A DNA stretch of 64,000 nt from positions 287,626-351,625 of the forward strand of contig OU696592.1 in assembly GCA_916048095.2 (NCBI GenBank), written 5' to 3'. The translations under genes and the position numbers were made by a program. This DNA is from Sacculina carcini. Taxonomy: Eukaryota; Arthropoda; Thecostraca; Sacculinidae. The notes beneath the pieces were generated by a model. It did not search any database. It was given only the letters and a program-made list of their open reading frames with translations, and was not told where the DNA came from. Of the stretch, positions 1 to 11,404 are shown one piece after another; the first letter of the stretch is position 1; each line of letters starts with the position of its first letter.

Positions 1-493
1 ATTTTTTCGGAGAAACTGTGAATTGATGTACCTGGATGTCGATAGATACATGAAGCTCGTGTCTTTTTTTATCAATGAATACATCTGCAGTTACCATTTC
101 AAATGCGTTTTCTACTTCCAGGGTGAGATGCGGCACTGATTGTGACTCCAGATGGTGGCTAATAAATAGCGCGACACCTCCACCTCTCTTGTCATGTCGA
201 GTTTGGTGATACATTTGGTAGCCTTTGATATTACAGAAATCGGTCGTATTTTCATTCGCCCAAGTTTCTGATACGGCGATGATATGAATGTCTGTTGCTA
301 AGCTGTCTACAAGAGAAATCAGATCTTGAATGTGTTTGTTTAAACTCCGGGCATGTAAAATCTTGATTGAATCAGTTGTTTGGAATGTATGATTGAATGT
401 GTCAACACTATGTTCTTGGCAGTCTACATTTTTGAATTCTAGAGAGTTTGCTCCTTCGATGTCAGCTTCAGTTATCGGCTTATCATTAATCAT
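1..493 (-). pseudogene. LINE ORF2 N-terminus, APE endonuclease (partial)
   Basis: Translation from the ATG at 493 gives an N-terminal tail and then the endonuclease hallmarks LHARSLNKHI, IIAVSETWAN, IKGYQMYHQTR and GGGVALFISHH. These match the start of the APE-type endonuclease that nicks target DNA for reverse transcription. Near 63-69 a run of seven T shifts the frame: the expected CIYRHPG segment continues in the neighbouring frame. An in-frame TGA just upstream supports 493 as the start. The reverse transcriptase is beyond position 1. Confidence 0.8.
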
Positions 494-940
494 TCTGAGT
501 TGTCAATGATTGAGAGGACGGGTCCCCACCACCACTCGGATTTGGCTTATGTAAAACTGCACAACAAGTAACACCACAATTAATACTAAACACATTAAAT
601 AACATACATCGCAAGATGGGAAACATTCACGCAAGTTAAACTCAAAACAATGCAGCGATGCACGCAATATACTTTTGATAGACTCAATACAGATTTATGT
701 ACAGGTTTTGATTGATTTTTTTCACAATGGAGCTCTAGCGGGCATGTTGTTTTTGGTGAAATAATCATGTATACAATCACAATCAAATATTTTTGGTGAC
801 AAACGTCATGTATGCAGTTACAGTGCGCAGGATTGTACCCGCCAACAAATATTTACAGCGAACGTTCATATGACCATAACAGAGAATAAAGGCCATCACA
901 GCCACCAATTATTTACATGTAGAATATTAGAGGGTTCAGT

Positions 941-1657
941 CTAGATGCTGGCCAAATCATGCACTGCTCTCACCTTCACCGCGACAGTGTTCTTCTCTCT
1001 CTTGTTGTACACTTACCCGTTTTTCGTGAAGATGGTGTACAGGTTTTTTTCTCTCTTGACCGCCAGTAGTTCTCTCAGCAGGCCGACTTTTTGCGCAGTA
1101 AGGCATTCGTTGACATAGAGATGTTTACCTTTCAGCTCCGTTCTGCGAGTGTAGATTTGTTCACGCAGACTCCCGACACCGGCTCGTACAAATCTCACAA
1201 GCAGCCTCGGCGTCCGTCCTGGTAGCTTTTGAACTCGCTCGATGTCGGATGGCGACACTGTTATATCAGGAAAGGCCGCATGAATCACACCACAGGCTTC
1301 TTCCACTGGGTTAGCTGGCCGGCTTGCTGTGTGACGTGATATATTCTTGCCGGAGAGCACTAGAGCTGGAAGACGCTCCTGCACCTCCATCTCCTCAATT
1401 TTGGCTTCCATTCTGGCAAGACGAGATTCTTTCTCTTCAAGTTGACGTTCCATTTTCTCTAGCTCCTTGTCTTTTTCTTCCTGGTGCTTCTCCAAGTCCG
1501 CGATCCGTTCCGAGAACGATTCCAATTTTTTTTCAAGAATTTCTTGGAGTTTTGCCATCTCACTTGCAACGTAACTTGAAATCTTCGATTCGAAACTTGC
1601 GATGGCCTCTCCGAAGAATTTTTTCATATCAACATCTTCAATCTTATTTGGAGCCAT
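941..1657 (-). pseudogene. LINE ORF1, coiled-coil nucleic-acid-binding protein
   Basis: The open part (1657 to 1013) encodes 214 aa starting MAPNKIEDVD. Residues about 20-95 form a charged heptad coiled coil rich in K, E and L. Residues about 105-214 resemble the RRM/CTD region of LINE ORF1 proteins (LYVNECLTAQK, then LYTIFTKNG). The reading frame stops at TAA (1013-1015) and continues in the same frame as VYNKREKNTVAV to VRAVHDLASI and a second stop at 941-943. The intact protein was therefore probably about 238 aa and the TAA a single substitution. ORF1 proteins of this type trimerise and coat element RNA. There is no host function to infer. Confidence 0.75.
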
Positions 1658-2596
1658 ATTTTTGATAGTAGAATGTTAATACGTGCCCGCAAACACATAA
1701 CTAAATCCGCATGTAGCGCCCAACGGCTAAGCTCGATGAAAAAAGGACTGAATGCGACTTGAAAAACGTAAGAATTAAACAAAATTCAGATTCAGATTCA
1801 ATTCCTAACGGAAAACTTAATTTAAAAAATATGCGAGCGACTTAAATACGTCTGCACGCTTTGAAAACAAAATTCAGACTGACCGACACGATAAACGTTG
1901 TTTTGCCAGCATAACGTCAAGTTATACCTGGTGTGATCCAGACACGGCAACATTTGCACAACAGATGTAGAACATTTGGCAAATTGTAATATTTTCCGCA
2001 GGTTGTCTGGTTAATTCAAGGAGAATATCGAAAACAAATGTTTTATGAAGACCGTATTTTTACACAGTTTCGTGGCAGACTGACATACGCGGCAAAAGAA
2101 CGTTGTTCGTCAGCATATTTATTGGTAGAATTGTTTCTATTCATATTTATGCAACATATATGACGCTATATAATTCAGATCACCAAAAACCAATGGAACG
2201 GATAATGTCAATGATATTTTTGCCAATATTATTAGTATTATTCATTCCAGGCAAGTTCAGTGACATGGGAAGAGTGCAGACACTATTACCACGATGAGAC
2301 CCCATGTATAGGACTGAAATAAGCCCTAGTCTAAAGATGCATATGTCAAGCGTATATTTGTGCAGCAAATAAACGGTCAATAATTCTTGTTAATTTTCCC
2401 ACGAAACACTTTCTTCAATATTTCCCGTGTATTTACAACTGAACAATTACATAGATTGAACTGAATATATTACATTGACATAAGACAGCAATGTTCCAAA
2501 ATGCTCGGATCAAATAATGCTTACACACTGAGGTGTTCGTAACCTGAAGAGCATAAGTTCAATGAAAATGTTGATAGTAACTCATGCAAATTTGCA
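1658..2596. other. No gene seen: LINE 5' UTR and 3' flank of the FKBP14-like gene
   Basis: The sequence just upstream of ORF1 is presumably LINE 5' UTR, but I see no boundary or target duplication. The remainder lies downstream of the minus-strand FKBP14-like stop codon at 2597. The short open frames here have no recognisable motifs. Confidence 0.5.
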
Positions 2597-2695
2597 CTAG
2601 AATTCATCGTGCTTCGGTCCGGAGAATTCTTCAAGATCAATTACGTCGTCTCCGTTGATGTCGTCTTTGCGGAACACCTCGTCCATGTCCTTGTG
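2597..2695 (-). CDS. FKBP14: FKBP14-like exon 4: EF-hand 2 and KHDEF tail
   Basis: Acceptor TTGCACAG|CAC. The exon encodes HKDMDEVFRKDDINGDDVID, then LEEFSGPKHDEF and TAG. The loop DINGDDVIDLEE is a canonical calcium loop except for D in place of the position-6 glycine. The last four residues, HDEF, are a plausible variant of the HDEL/KDEL retrieval signal. Confidence 0.85.
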   Translation of the reverse strand, partial: HKDMDEVFRKDDINGDDVIDLEEFSGPKHDEF

Positions 2696-5600
2696 CTGTG
2701 CAACAACACATCTCGTTGCAGTCAATCGTCATGGCAACACTCGCGGAAACTTAGATTTTTTTAAAGATTTTGTTAAAGTAAACAAGCATGTATGTTGTGT
2801 TTTCAATCAGTATATGGATCCCAACACTGAGTGATGTGATTGTAATTGTTAGTTGTAATTCCGGTAAATATTAACTTATTTTTGGCATATGCTTGATACA
2901 ACCTATGTAATGAATACACAAAGTTTCTCGCACCTATGTGTGGTGTAATTAGACTCAAATCCTTCCTTTTCAAAAAATGAATCGCCCTCACACCCGGGTG
3001 ATAATGCAAAATCACTAGGGTTATACAAGAACATCAGAAATATTTTCATCAATTCCTTATAACTAAGAGGTCAAAAAATGTGTTCTGTAGGATTTGTTGA
3101 TATAAGCATTATCGCAAAGACGTTGCATAATGATGCTTGTACATGACTGAGCACTCCCAAGACCCTTCAAAATATATTCAGCCCCTCCCAAAATTGCACA
3201 CTGGATTTGCCACTGGAGCCAAGCAGAACATTTCATTGGAGACTTGGACAGTGTATATCCAATTTGATTGCATTAAATATGCAAAGGTATGATGGTGTCG
3301 TTTTATGTTGTTTTAAAATGATAAAATACCAGTATTAAACAGGCACAATCTCCTGAACAGCATTGAGCCTCGACTCAAACTCACTTGATCTTTGATTTGC
3401 TTGGACAACTGTTTCTCTAACTTCTCCATGTGAGCGCGGTACTTTTCGATCTCGTTTCGCAGCCGCTCAATTTTTTGATCGAAATAGTGTTTGAGTTCGT
3501 CGTGGGTGATTGTTTCGCTCTGGTCTGTGTCCATCAGTTTGAAAATGTTGAGGGGCGGCGGTCCCCGGCGAATTCCGTGCAGAGTCACTTCGTAATGCAG
3601 CGGAACATCTAGCAACAACATGCAACATCTAGCAACGAATGGCGAGAACAGTTGTAGCCAGCTCGCAATGAGGCGAACAGAAAAGGGTCCAGTTTTTCTG
3701 GATCATCCATATGTGGGACAATGCCACCAAATGCATTTATGCTGGGAGAATGGATATAGACTGATCCGTACTGGCCAACTAAATTCCAAAATATCCCTGA
3801 AATTGCCCCCTATCACCAACCTGATTCACTGGACCACCCTTGGGTTCATCACTTGGGCACCGTTTCCGTTATCGGGTCATGTGAAGCAAGTATTGAGTTA
3901 TAGCATGCCATGATCGGTGTCTGAATAGTACAACATTAGTTGGAGATAGCACCGGGGCCAGTGAAATCACGCTCTATGATTCATATCATATCTAGAACGC
4001 GAGGGAAGTCTGGAACGTCCTCTTGCTGGTAAATTTTATGTGATTCCGATTAATTACTGATTTTCTCAATTATATAGAGGAAAAGCAAAATTTATATTTA
4101 TGTCTTTTGTTGAACTCACTCATTTGCATTTGCAAAATCTTGTATGGTTCCATACCATTCAGCTCGTTTTAATCAAATTTTCAACATTCTGTAGGTTATT
4201 TAATTTCGTGATTACGGATTTAATATGCGAAAGGGCGTAGATTTATGTCCAGGCTCGAGGGAATGGAAATGACAGCCATTGTGCATCAGTGTTCAAGGTT
4301 GACTCAGTTGGCCAATTGCATGGAACCCTCAACCACTTTCGGTCTATTCAACTACAACACACATACCTCAATGAAAAGTATATTGCATATAGTTGCATAC
4401 ACACACAATTGTCGTGCATTATTACTTTTTTACTACACGGATTTTGATGTTTTCATGTTCGGTGGTATAATTGCATATTCATCACCCCAGCCAACTGGTC
4501 AGGGGTATACATATGTATATACCCCCATACCCCCTAGGATTGACACTCATGAATATGCGGTTTCGAATGGATATCCCGGCCGGTTGAATCCGCCAGGATA
4601 CTCACGATCTGGGTGGATTCAAGTAATTATTGATCATCAATTATAATTCAATTACACTCATGTTGGAGGTCACTCTTGTGGTGAGGTGCTACAGTGGGGA
4701 AATTACTGAAGAGAGCACTAGTTAGATAGTGGATAGGGAAACTTAAACTAAGATTTACACTACTCCAATTTTCTCTAACACTACTCTTTTTCAAAACTCT
4801 ACTCTCACTTTTCAAAACAATAAACTTCTTAATTTCGCAGAGATTAATTCAGCACGAACCAGTGGGAAGGTGAGACGGCACGTTTTCATTTCGCTCAAGT
4901 TGCGGAGGCACAGTCACTTTTCTCACTTCATCAATGCACATGTCAGTGAGTTTGTCGTCCCAGCCAATCACTCGGTTCATCCCTAGTTGCATCTCAAACA
5001 AGCGACCTGCACCCTGATTCTCATCACTGCCATACACACACGCACACACACACGCACACACACGCAGACACAGCGGTAAAGTTTGAGTTGATACAGCTAG
5101 TCTTACTGACTCGCCGTGTGCTCCTCACAGGCATTTGAAGGAGGTGATTTTGAACGCCGACAAAATTCCCGTTCATATTTAGATATGAGACATGGAGAAT
5201 ACTGCTACAATTTTTTGCAAATAGCTAATTTTGGAAACAATGCACAATTTCATTCGATTATATACCTATAATAGGACTGAAGCCTCATTGATTAAATAAT
5301 TCAAATAAAGTCAAATGACCTTCATTTAATTTGATATACAATTTCGCATTACACCTCACCATTTACTTATGACCTCTCGTTATCAGTAGAGTTGGGAATT
5401 TTATGTGATAATTTTCGGTGTTTTATGTATTTATTCTGTGACGAAAAATGTCAAAATATGTTGTCAAAAAACCAAATATGTTGTTAAATTTTCAGAATTT
5501 TTTTGGGATTTGGACTGTTTCGTAGATTATTTACACTTAAAGCATGTATCTAGCGATATTCTATTAGGAAGCCACTCTTGACGAGGTGAAATTTTCGTAG

Positions 5601-8600
5601 TGCGTGGCCAAATGATTGGGCCCTTCCGATAAGGTAGGGGTATAGTGGCGGCGCCAGGATTTCTCCGGTGGGGGGCTAAGGAAAAAGATGCGGGGTTATG
5701 CGAATCATGAGGAACTACACTAGAGATGTTCATGATAGGGGTGCCATTTTGGAAAGCTGCCTCGAGGCGCACTGATCCCAATGATTCGATTCTACATGGA
5801 CATGTGTATTTAATGTTTATCGAATGGGCAGCCGATTTGTTGTGTTCTTCCGAGCTGCGACTTGTGGCCAGCGGACACGTCTTTGTCACATGCAACGCAA
5901 CACACGCTGCTCCCATCAGACATGTTTCTGAGGGAAAATTCGACTTCACATTGAATTCCTTCAACCTTTTTGAGCGTGATAATATCAACACCATTTGAGC
6001 AATTTTTGCTGAATATTTCCCGAAAAAGTAAATAGTAAGTAGAAGGTATGTATGTATGTAATGCATGTATGTAGAATCCTTCATTCCCAAAGAAGCCAAT
6101 GCCACGTTCACCTAGCTTGGGGCGATTTGACCTACATAGCGAGTTATTGCAGACCCTCTGAACCCCTTTGCCACGTTGTCGGACTTAAGAATCTATCAGG
6201 AACGTTGCTATATTTCCATTGTTAGCGTTGCTGGCGTTAATATTGTACCTAAATGAAGTGTTCGAGTGTATCATAGCATGTTAAATCCGTGATCTGTGTA
6301 ATTACAATTATTATCAGAATTAACAATTATATGTTCCAGGCGGAACCTATAGAATTATATATTTGGGCAACATTTTTCAGTGAAAATGGCATTATATGTT
6401 TTTTCGCTTAAAAATGCCATTATATGTGAAACAATATTTGTTTGTGCTCACATAAAATTCCCAACTTTAGTTATCACCATTTACTTATCACCATTTACTT
6501 ATCACCATTTACTTATCACCATTTACTTATCACCATTCACTTATCACCATTTACTTATCACCATTTACTTATCACCATTTACTTATCACCATTTACTTAT
6601 CACCATTCACTTATCACCATTTACTTATCACCATTTACTTATCACCATTTACTTATCACCATTTACTTATCACCATTTACTTATCACCATTTACTTATCA
6701 CCATTTACTCATCACCATTTACTTATCACCATTTACTTATCACCATTTACTTATCACCATTTACTTATCACCATTTACTTATCACCATTTACTTATCACC
6801 ATTTACTTATCACCATTTACTTATCACCATTTACTTATCACCATTTACTTATCACCATTTACTTATCACCATTTACTTATGACCATTTACTTATCACCAT
6901 TTACTTATCACCATTTACTTATCACCATTTACTTATCACCATTTACTTATCACCATTTACTTATCACCATTTACTTATCACCATTTACTTATCACCATGT
7001 ACTTATCACCATTTACTTATCACCATTTACTTATCACCATGTACTTATCACCATTTACTTATCACCATGTACTTATCACCATTTACTTATCACCATTTAC
7101 TTATCACCATTACAATTTCGCTTTACTTATCACTAGGGCTGTCAAAAGTTAATAAAGTTACTTTTTCACCTAAAGGTCACTTTTTCATAAGCTACCTAAA
7201 ACTGCATGAAAAAGTTATGTACGATAATTATTAAAAAAGTTATTAGGTTACCAAAAGTTACTTTTTCATCGTTAGGTTACTTTTTTGCTTTTAAGGTTAC
7301 TTTTTTATCGTCAGGTTACCTTTTGTTATTTTTCTTGTTATTAGGTAAGTTAACCACGAAGTTTGGTGACTTTTTGCAGATAAGAGGCACAAATACGGTA
7401 TATATGAGGATAAAATAGGAAAAGAGATGGAATATTAGGTCTGAAGATCAAGAAATGTCAACATTTCTACTGTTAGGATTTAGCAATTGATATTCATCTT
7501 AATATCCGTGCTACTCGATATTTATACGTTTTTGGGTACGCAGGAAAGTGTAATTCCATTTTAGTAAATGTCCACGAACCGGAGGGTGTCGTGAGATGTT
7601 TGGAGCGTGGTATAGTACGATGTGTGAGCTCTCTATACCAGATACTGCACTGTAGCACTTGACAGTACGTATTTACTTGAACAGGAATTTGCACGTGATT
7701 TTCAGGGCGTGAGATAGCGCCATTATCCCACGTTTGACATATGGGAGGACGGGGGGCATTCACACATGCAGTGTTTACGCTACTGTAGTACGTGTTATTT
7801 GATAAAAAGTTCCATTGAAAAAATATAAAGAACATTATTGCGACCTTTACTAAAAATATTTACATTTGCAATTAGTGTATTTCGCATTTATATGAGCTTT
7901 CCACTTATAATTTGATCTTGATGATTATGCTCCCTTTTTCGATGTTAGCTAAATTATGTTGAGTCACTTTTGGTTGTTTGTTGTAAAAATGGTACCAGAT
8001 CGGAGAGGGTGGAAAGGTAGTACCAACTCGGAAAGAGGATAGAAAAGAAGGACTAGTGTATTTTCTTCCTTCAGAACTGCAAACAGAAATTGACCTTTTT
8101 TGAAGGAGGTTATTTTTAGGTTACATTTTTATTGGTTATTAGGTTACTTTATATGTTCACAAACAAACAACAAACAAACCGTGTATTTCACATGGCGCAC
8201 TAATCAGCAAAGGTGTGATAAACATGTGATAAAACGATACAAAAGTGATAATAACATTAAAACTCAGGTTATCTTTAGGTTACTTTTTTAGGTTACTTTT
8301 TCTCGAAAATAAAGTTACTTTTTTCTGATTTTTAGGTTACTTTTTTGACAGCCCTACTTATCACCATATGATCATCATTTTTTATTTTAACCAGACTATT
8401 CACACATATTTTAACACACTGAACCTCACCCACGATGGTAACACTCACTTGAAATCCACAACGGTGCCGTTTTCCAGACGAGCAACGTACGACAGCGAGA
8501 GAATATCGCCGATCTTGGAGACTTTCTCGCACAATGTCGGTCTGCTGATTGTCTGCATGCTCACTTGATTGTTGGAGCGAGCCACAGCGGCGTGCGTTTC

Positions 8601-8669
8601 TGCTAGACCAGAGAGTAGCCAGGGCAGCAGGCACCACACAACACCGACCGCACGCCACCATGACTGCAT
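2597..8669 (-). CDS. FKBP14: FKBP14-like ER peptidyl-prolyl isomerase with two EF-hands (4 exons)
   Basis: Joining 8669-8449, 5026-4860, 3608-3385 and 2695-2597 gives a 236-aa protein in one frame. All introns are GT-AG, with intron phases 2, 1 and 0. In order it has a signal peptide (about 1-23), an FKBP domain (about 47-142), EF-hand 1 (loop D156-E167), a charged helix (about 168-204), EF-hand 2 (loop D216-E227) and a C-terminal KHDEF resembling HDEL ER retrieval. The FKBP to EF-hand junction aligns without gaps to my memory of vertebrate FKBP14. That family folds procollagen and other secreted proteins in the ER. Two features are unusual: the loop before GWD is one residue short, and the usual YG after the PP strand is replaced by LERNEN, so catalysis may be weak. 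The protein is about 25 aa longer than human FKBP14, partly from the charged helix. FKBP7 is the alternative orthologue. Confidence 0.88.
3055..3215. mobile_element. hAT-like MITE fragment in intron 3
   Basis: The segment ends CACTGGATTTGCCACTG at 3215. Internally it resembles the element at 14740-15089: a TTTGTTGATA stretch, ATTATCGC, and GCCCCTCCC before the end. The other terminus is not clear. Confidence 0.45.
3385..3608 (-). CDS. FKBP14: FKBP14-like exon 3: last FKBP strand, EF-hand 1, charged helix
   Basis: After CTAG|AT the exon reads VPLHYEVTLHGIRRGPPP and the EF-hand NIFKLMDTDQSETITHDEL, with ligands at D, D, S, T and E. A strongly charged helix (FDQKIERLRNEIEKYRAHM and on) follows. 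The donor is CAA|GTGAGT. The same GCTAG acceptor motif occurs 20 bp upstream; using it would shift the frame. Confidence 0.85.
3609..4859. other. Intron 2 of the FKBP14-like gene, nothing recognised
   Basis: Mostly AT-rich unique-looking sequence. Open frames of 97 and 133 codons lack family motifs and lie inside a well-supported intron. Confidence 0.5.
4860..5026 (-). CDS. FKBP14: FKBP14-like exon 2: core of FKBP domain
   Basis: The exon encodes DENQGAGRLFEMQLGMNRV, then IGWDDKLTDMCIDEVRKVTV and PPQLERNENVPSHLPT. The acceptor is GGCAG|T. The donor is the weak ACTG|GTTCGT, chosen because only it restores the strand LPTD-VPLHYEVTLHGI with exon 3. The conserved W and the VPP strand are present; the usual AYG is not. 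Confidence 0.85.
5644..5700 (+). mobile_element. hAT-like terminal fragment
   Basis: TAGTGGCGGCGCCAGG followed by a G-rich run resembles the CAGTGGCGGCGCCAGG terminus of hAT-like MITEs. I could not find the opposite end. The rest of 5027-6465 is intron 1 without other recognisable features. Confidence 0.3.
6466..7116 (+). repeat. 14-bp minisatellite, about 46 copies, in FKBP14-like intron 1
   Basis: The unit TTATCACCATTTAC repeats almost perfectly, with scattered variants (CATTCAC, CATGTAC, one GACC). Because 42 nt is a whole number of codons, it creates long spurious open frames. A few unit fragments continue on both sides of the hAT element at 7134-8356, so the element inserted into the end of the array. 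Confidence 0.97.
7134..8356. mobile_element. Nonautonomous hAT-type transposon with intact ends
   Basis: The ends are the inverted repeat TAGGGCTGTCAAAA / TTTTTTGACAGCCCTA. They are flanked by an exact 8-bp duplication CTTATCAC at 7126-7133 and 8357-8364, the size hAT transposases make. At 1,223 bp it has no transposase frame. Both subterminal regions carry many GGTTAC / AGTTACTTTTT repeats, which may be transposase-binding sites. The target was a unit of the minisatellite. Confidence 0.85.
8449..8669 (-). CDS. FKBP14: FKBP14-like exon 1: signal peptide and first half of FKBP domain
   Basis: The ATG at 8669 begins MQSWWRAVGVVWCLLPWLL, a hydrophobic signal peptide. CEKVSKIGDILSLSYVARL, ending in VVDF, is the start of the FKBP fold. 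The donor is AA|GTGAGT, leaving phase 2. The first base of exon 2 completes an Asn codon. Confidence 0.85.
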
Positions 8670-9761
8670 CTTGACAATTTGTCTCTCTCTCTCTCACACA
8701 CACTGATGTTGCGCTTAAGAGTCCGGGAGACGTGGACACACTAGGTTGAAGCTACACCTGAATGCAGCCTTGATTCCAGCTCTGCAGCCGAGTGACGAAA
8801 TGTATGCATATAGGTGTATATGATCGTGTGTGTGAGTGTGTGAATCCGGTATTTTCCGGACTCCAACGTAGCTCGCCCATCACATATCGTACATCATTCT
8901 GCACCCACAATGCACGCACCCACACGCACACAATTGCATTGCAAGCACGTGCAAGCAGCCTGCACAATCATGCATGGATAACGCAGTGCAGGAGTGCAGT
9001 GCAGGTGCACGTGTTGGTTGCACCCAGTTGCCGAGCAGCACGAGGTAAAAATCGAGCCGTGGTGGTTGCTTCTCCCACCGCCAGCCAGCACATGACTCAG
9101 GAAAAATATACCGTGAATTTACGCTCAGCCTGGACACGGTCTGCTTTAAGCTCGGTACAGCAACGATGCTTGAATTTTTCTCTGATTCCCCACTTTTTAA
9201 TGAGCCAACTCCTCATTTTTCACATCGGCGCTGGTAAATCTAACAAATTCACTTGTACCATCACATTGAATTTGAGCTAAAAACGAAAATGAAAAAATTC
9301 GCATTGATAAAACACATTTGTCCTATTCTGTGAGACTTTTAATTCCACACTTGGCAGCCCTCCATTTTTCACCAGTGGGAAATTGCCCACAGGGTGTTGA
9401 TTAGCGCCGGTATAAGCGTATAATGAAGAGCGCAGTGCACATGCTGTGGGCCACTATGTTGATAAGCTGAGAGCAAGCTGTTGAGAACAGTAGCAGCCAA
9501 TTCATTGTGGCCATTTTCATGAGCATAGCATATATATTAGAGTGGGTCGATTTTTAACTTTTTTCGGAAGTTCATCTAGTGTGAAGTTGCGATAGATGCA
9601 GTTCTTCATGCTGATTCCGAATAAATACATTTTATTACAAATAATTGGAAAACTTTTCCCCGGAAATCCAGTTAATATTATATGTTTTCAGTAAAATTGC
9701 GCGCGCGTAACGTTTAATTAGCTGCTTGGATTTTAATATGAATTTCGAATCCTAATTGAAG
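8670..9761. other. Upstream region of the FKBP14-like gene
   Basis: This contains the 5' UTR and presumably the promoter of the minus-strand gene. A stretch at about 8905-9020 is rich in TGCA palindromes. About 9160-9240 resembles 20975-21035 (TTTTTCTCTGATTCCC then TAATGAG), so it is a dispersed repeat piece. I see no other gene. Confidence 0.4.
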
Positions 9762-9814
9762 TCAGCTTGTTAAAGATGCAGTTTTGCATGTATTTCTACA
9801 TATGTAGGTCCATA

Positions 9815-9858
<44 letters not shown>

Positions 9859-10900
9859 TCTCTCAAACAAACGAGATTGAAATCGATTGCGCATTCGCAG
9901 TTGACTAGTTTTTTACGCGTTGTTTCGATATTCCTTGTGAGTTGTTGGTCTCTTTTGTCAAGTCTGTTCAGCAATTGACCGATGTTTTGTTGGCGTAATA
10001 TTTCGGAGTTAACTATGTCCATTCTCACACACTGGTAGACATTGATGGTATTTATTTCTCGAGACGTCTTTCGGCTAACATTAGCCATCTTCAGGAGTTA
10101 CACTGACCAGAAATTCAAATTACAGTGCTAAGATACAATACAAAACATGAAATCGTTAAACACGTGCTTAAATATACAGGGTACCTCTCATGCGACACCA
10201 GTTAAAATCTAACAATTAATACAATAAAATTACACGAAAGATATATATACATATGAACACACATATACACACACATACCTATACATGCATGCATATACAC
10301 ACAAACATATACATACATACACACACATACATACATATATATATATATATATAGGTCTCAAGTTGGTGATGTAAATTGCTTCAAGCAGTTTCAGACGCCG
10401 TATGTCACGTTCTTGGTCAATGATTTCTGTGCATTCTACTATCTGCTCCCTATTGATCTTTTGTTTGTGCACCGAGATGTTGTGCTTTTGGATTGCATCA
10501 TTGCTGAGGTGGCACGTCAGCCGTCGCGACAGCGTTGTGGTCGTCATACCGATGTATGAATGAGGCCCACACTCCTCATTTGGACAGGTGTATCGGTATA
10601 CGACATGGTGCTGCTGCAACTTGCTGGGCTTGTCCATCATGGGCCTGTTTTTCATAATAACATTGACAGTTTTTCGCGATATATAATAAATTACCAATTT
10701 GACCTTTGTTGTGTCGCTGGTGGCCTTCACGTTTTTTGCGATAATTTCTCGCATGATTCTTTCATCCACACGATATGCAGAGCTCATGATGTTTTTGTAG
10801 TACATATAATATTCTCCTCTCTGTTTTATCATCAAATAAACACAAACATATTGTTTGCCGATTGACGGAAGGTGGCGTGCAAACATCCGGGAGACAAGTT
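9762..10900 (-). mobile_element. Penelope-like element, broken, 3' portion
   Basis: A GIY-YIG domain on the minus strand is followed downstream by a TA tract and the sequence CTGAAGATGGCTAATG with GCCGAAAGACGTCTCG, the type of tail seen in Penelope-like elements. The stretch after that (10088 to 9860) is open and may be the repeated N-terminal region of the element. The reverse transcriptase is missing. Confidence 0.75.
10352..10886 (-). pseudogene. GIY-YIG endonuclease domain of Penelope-like element
   Basis: The frame encodes HHVVYRYTCPNEECGPHSY, then IGMTTTTLSRRLTCHLS and the helix RRLKLLEAIYITNLRP. The split Y...YIG and R residues are those of the GIY-YIG nuclease fused to the reverse transcriptase in Penelope-like elements. 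The frame then runs into TA and CA simple repeats. Only the C-terminal portion remains. Confidence 0.8.
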
Positions 10901-10935
10901 ATAAAGGTGTGCCACTGTAACTAATACGCAACATA
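10835..10935. repeat. Dispersed repeat, copy 1 of 2
   Basis: About 100 bp here (AAACACAAACATATTG, GCCGATTGACGGAAGGTGGC, ATAAAGGTGTGCCACTG) recurs at 14046-14157 with a small indel. It adjoins the Penelope-like remnant, so it may be element or target sequence. Confidence 0.8.
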
Positions 10936-11287
10936 CAGATTCATCTGATTAGATGACATTAACAGGCTGATATGTCAATATATGTTGCTAATATGTTATA
11001 TAAACATTACACACATGCATTACAATGAACCTATTTGCGCGTCGTTCCGAAGTGTGCGTATCAAAATGGAGACGGAGCTAACAGGTGCACTATCATTCAA
11101 GCCGAACTTAAGTTAAATTCACCAATCAAATGTGTTTTATCACGCATAAACATGTTGAATAGGTTACACTCACACACAAACACTTGGAAAATATTTCCTA
11201 ATAAACCAATTTTAAACATTATTTCTACATACTTGGTTAATTGGATATTTATTGGCAAGTTAATGTGTTTGTTTAACAGTTTTCGGT

Positions 11288-11357
11288 GTACCAGTATACC
11301 TGTACCAGTATACCTGTACCTGTGTACCTGTACCAGTATACCTGTACCAGTATACCT
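11288..11357 (+). repeat. 14-bp minisatellite, 5 copies
   Basis: Five consecutive units of GTACCAGTATACCT; the third reads GTACCTGTGTACCT. Confidence 0.95.
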
Positions 11358-11404
11358 GGCTTATGATGCCTGATATTTGCGCTTCCACTTTATAATGCAT
11401 GTTC

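Larger units (their letters stand above)
1..1657 (-). mobile_element. 5' part of a two-ORF LINE (CR1/Jockey-like)
   Basis: Reading on the minus strand, a coiled-coil ORF1 (1657 down to 941) is followed after about 450 bp by the start of ORF2 (493 down to the window edge) with APE endonuclease motifs. This order is that of CR1/Jockey-type non-LTR retrotransposons. The rest of ORF2 lies outside the window. One in-frame stop in ORF1 and one frameshift in ORF2 show the copy is dead. The clade is inferred from ORF1 style only. Confidence 0.8.

Noticed and set aside
1324-1665. 113-codon plus frame opposite LINE ORF1
   Set aside because: Antisense shadow of the coiled-coil ORF1.
5527-6111. 194-codon minus frame in FKBP14-like intron 1
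   Set aside because: Includes a hAT-like terminus and no recognisable domain; lies in an intron.
6380-7234. 284-codon repetitive frame (14-residue repeat)
   Set aside because: Translation of the 14-bp minisatellite; every frame stays open because 42 nt is three units.
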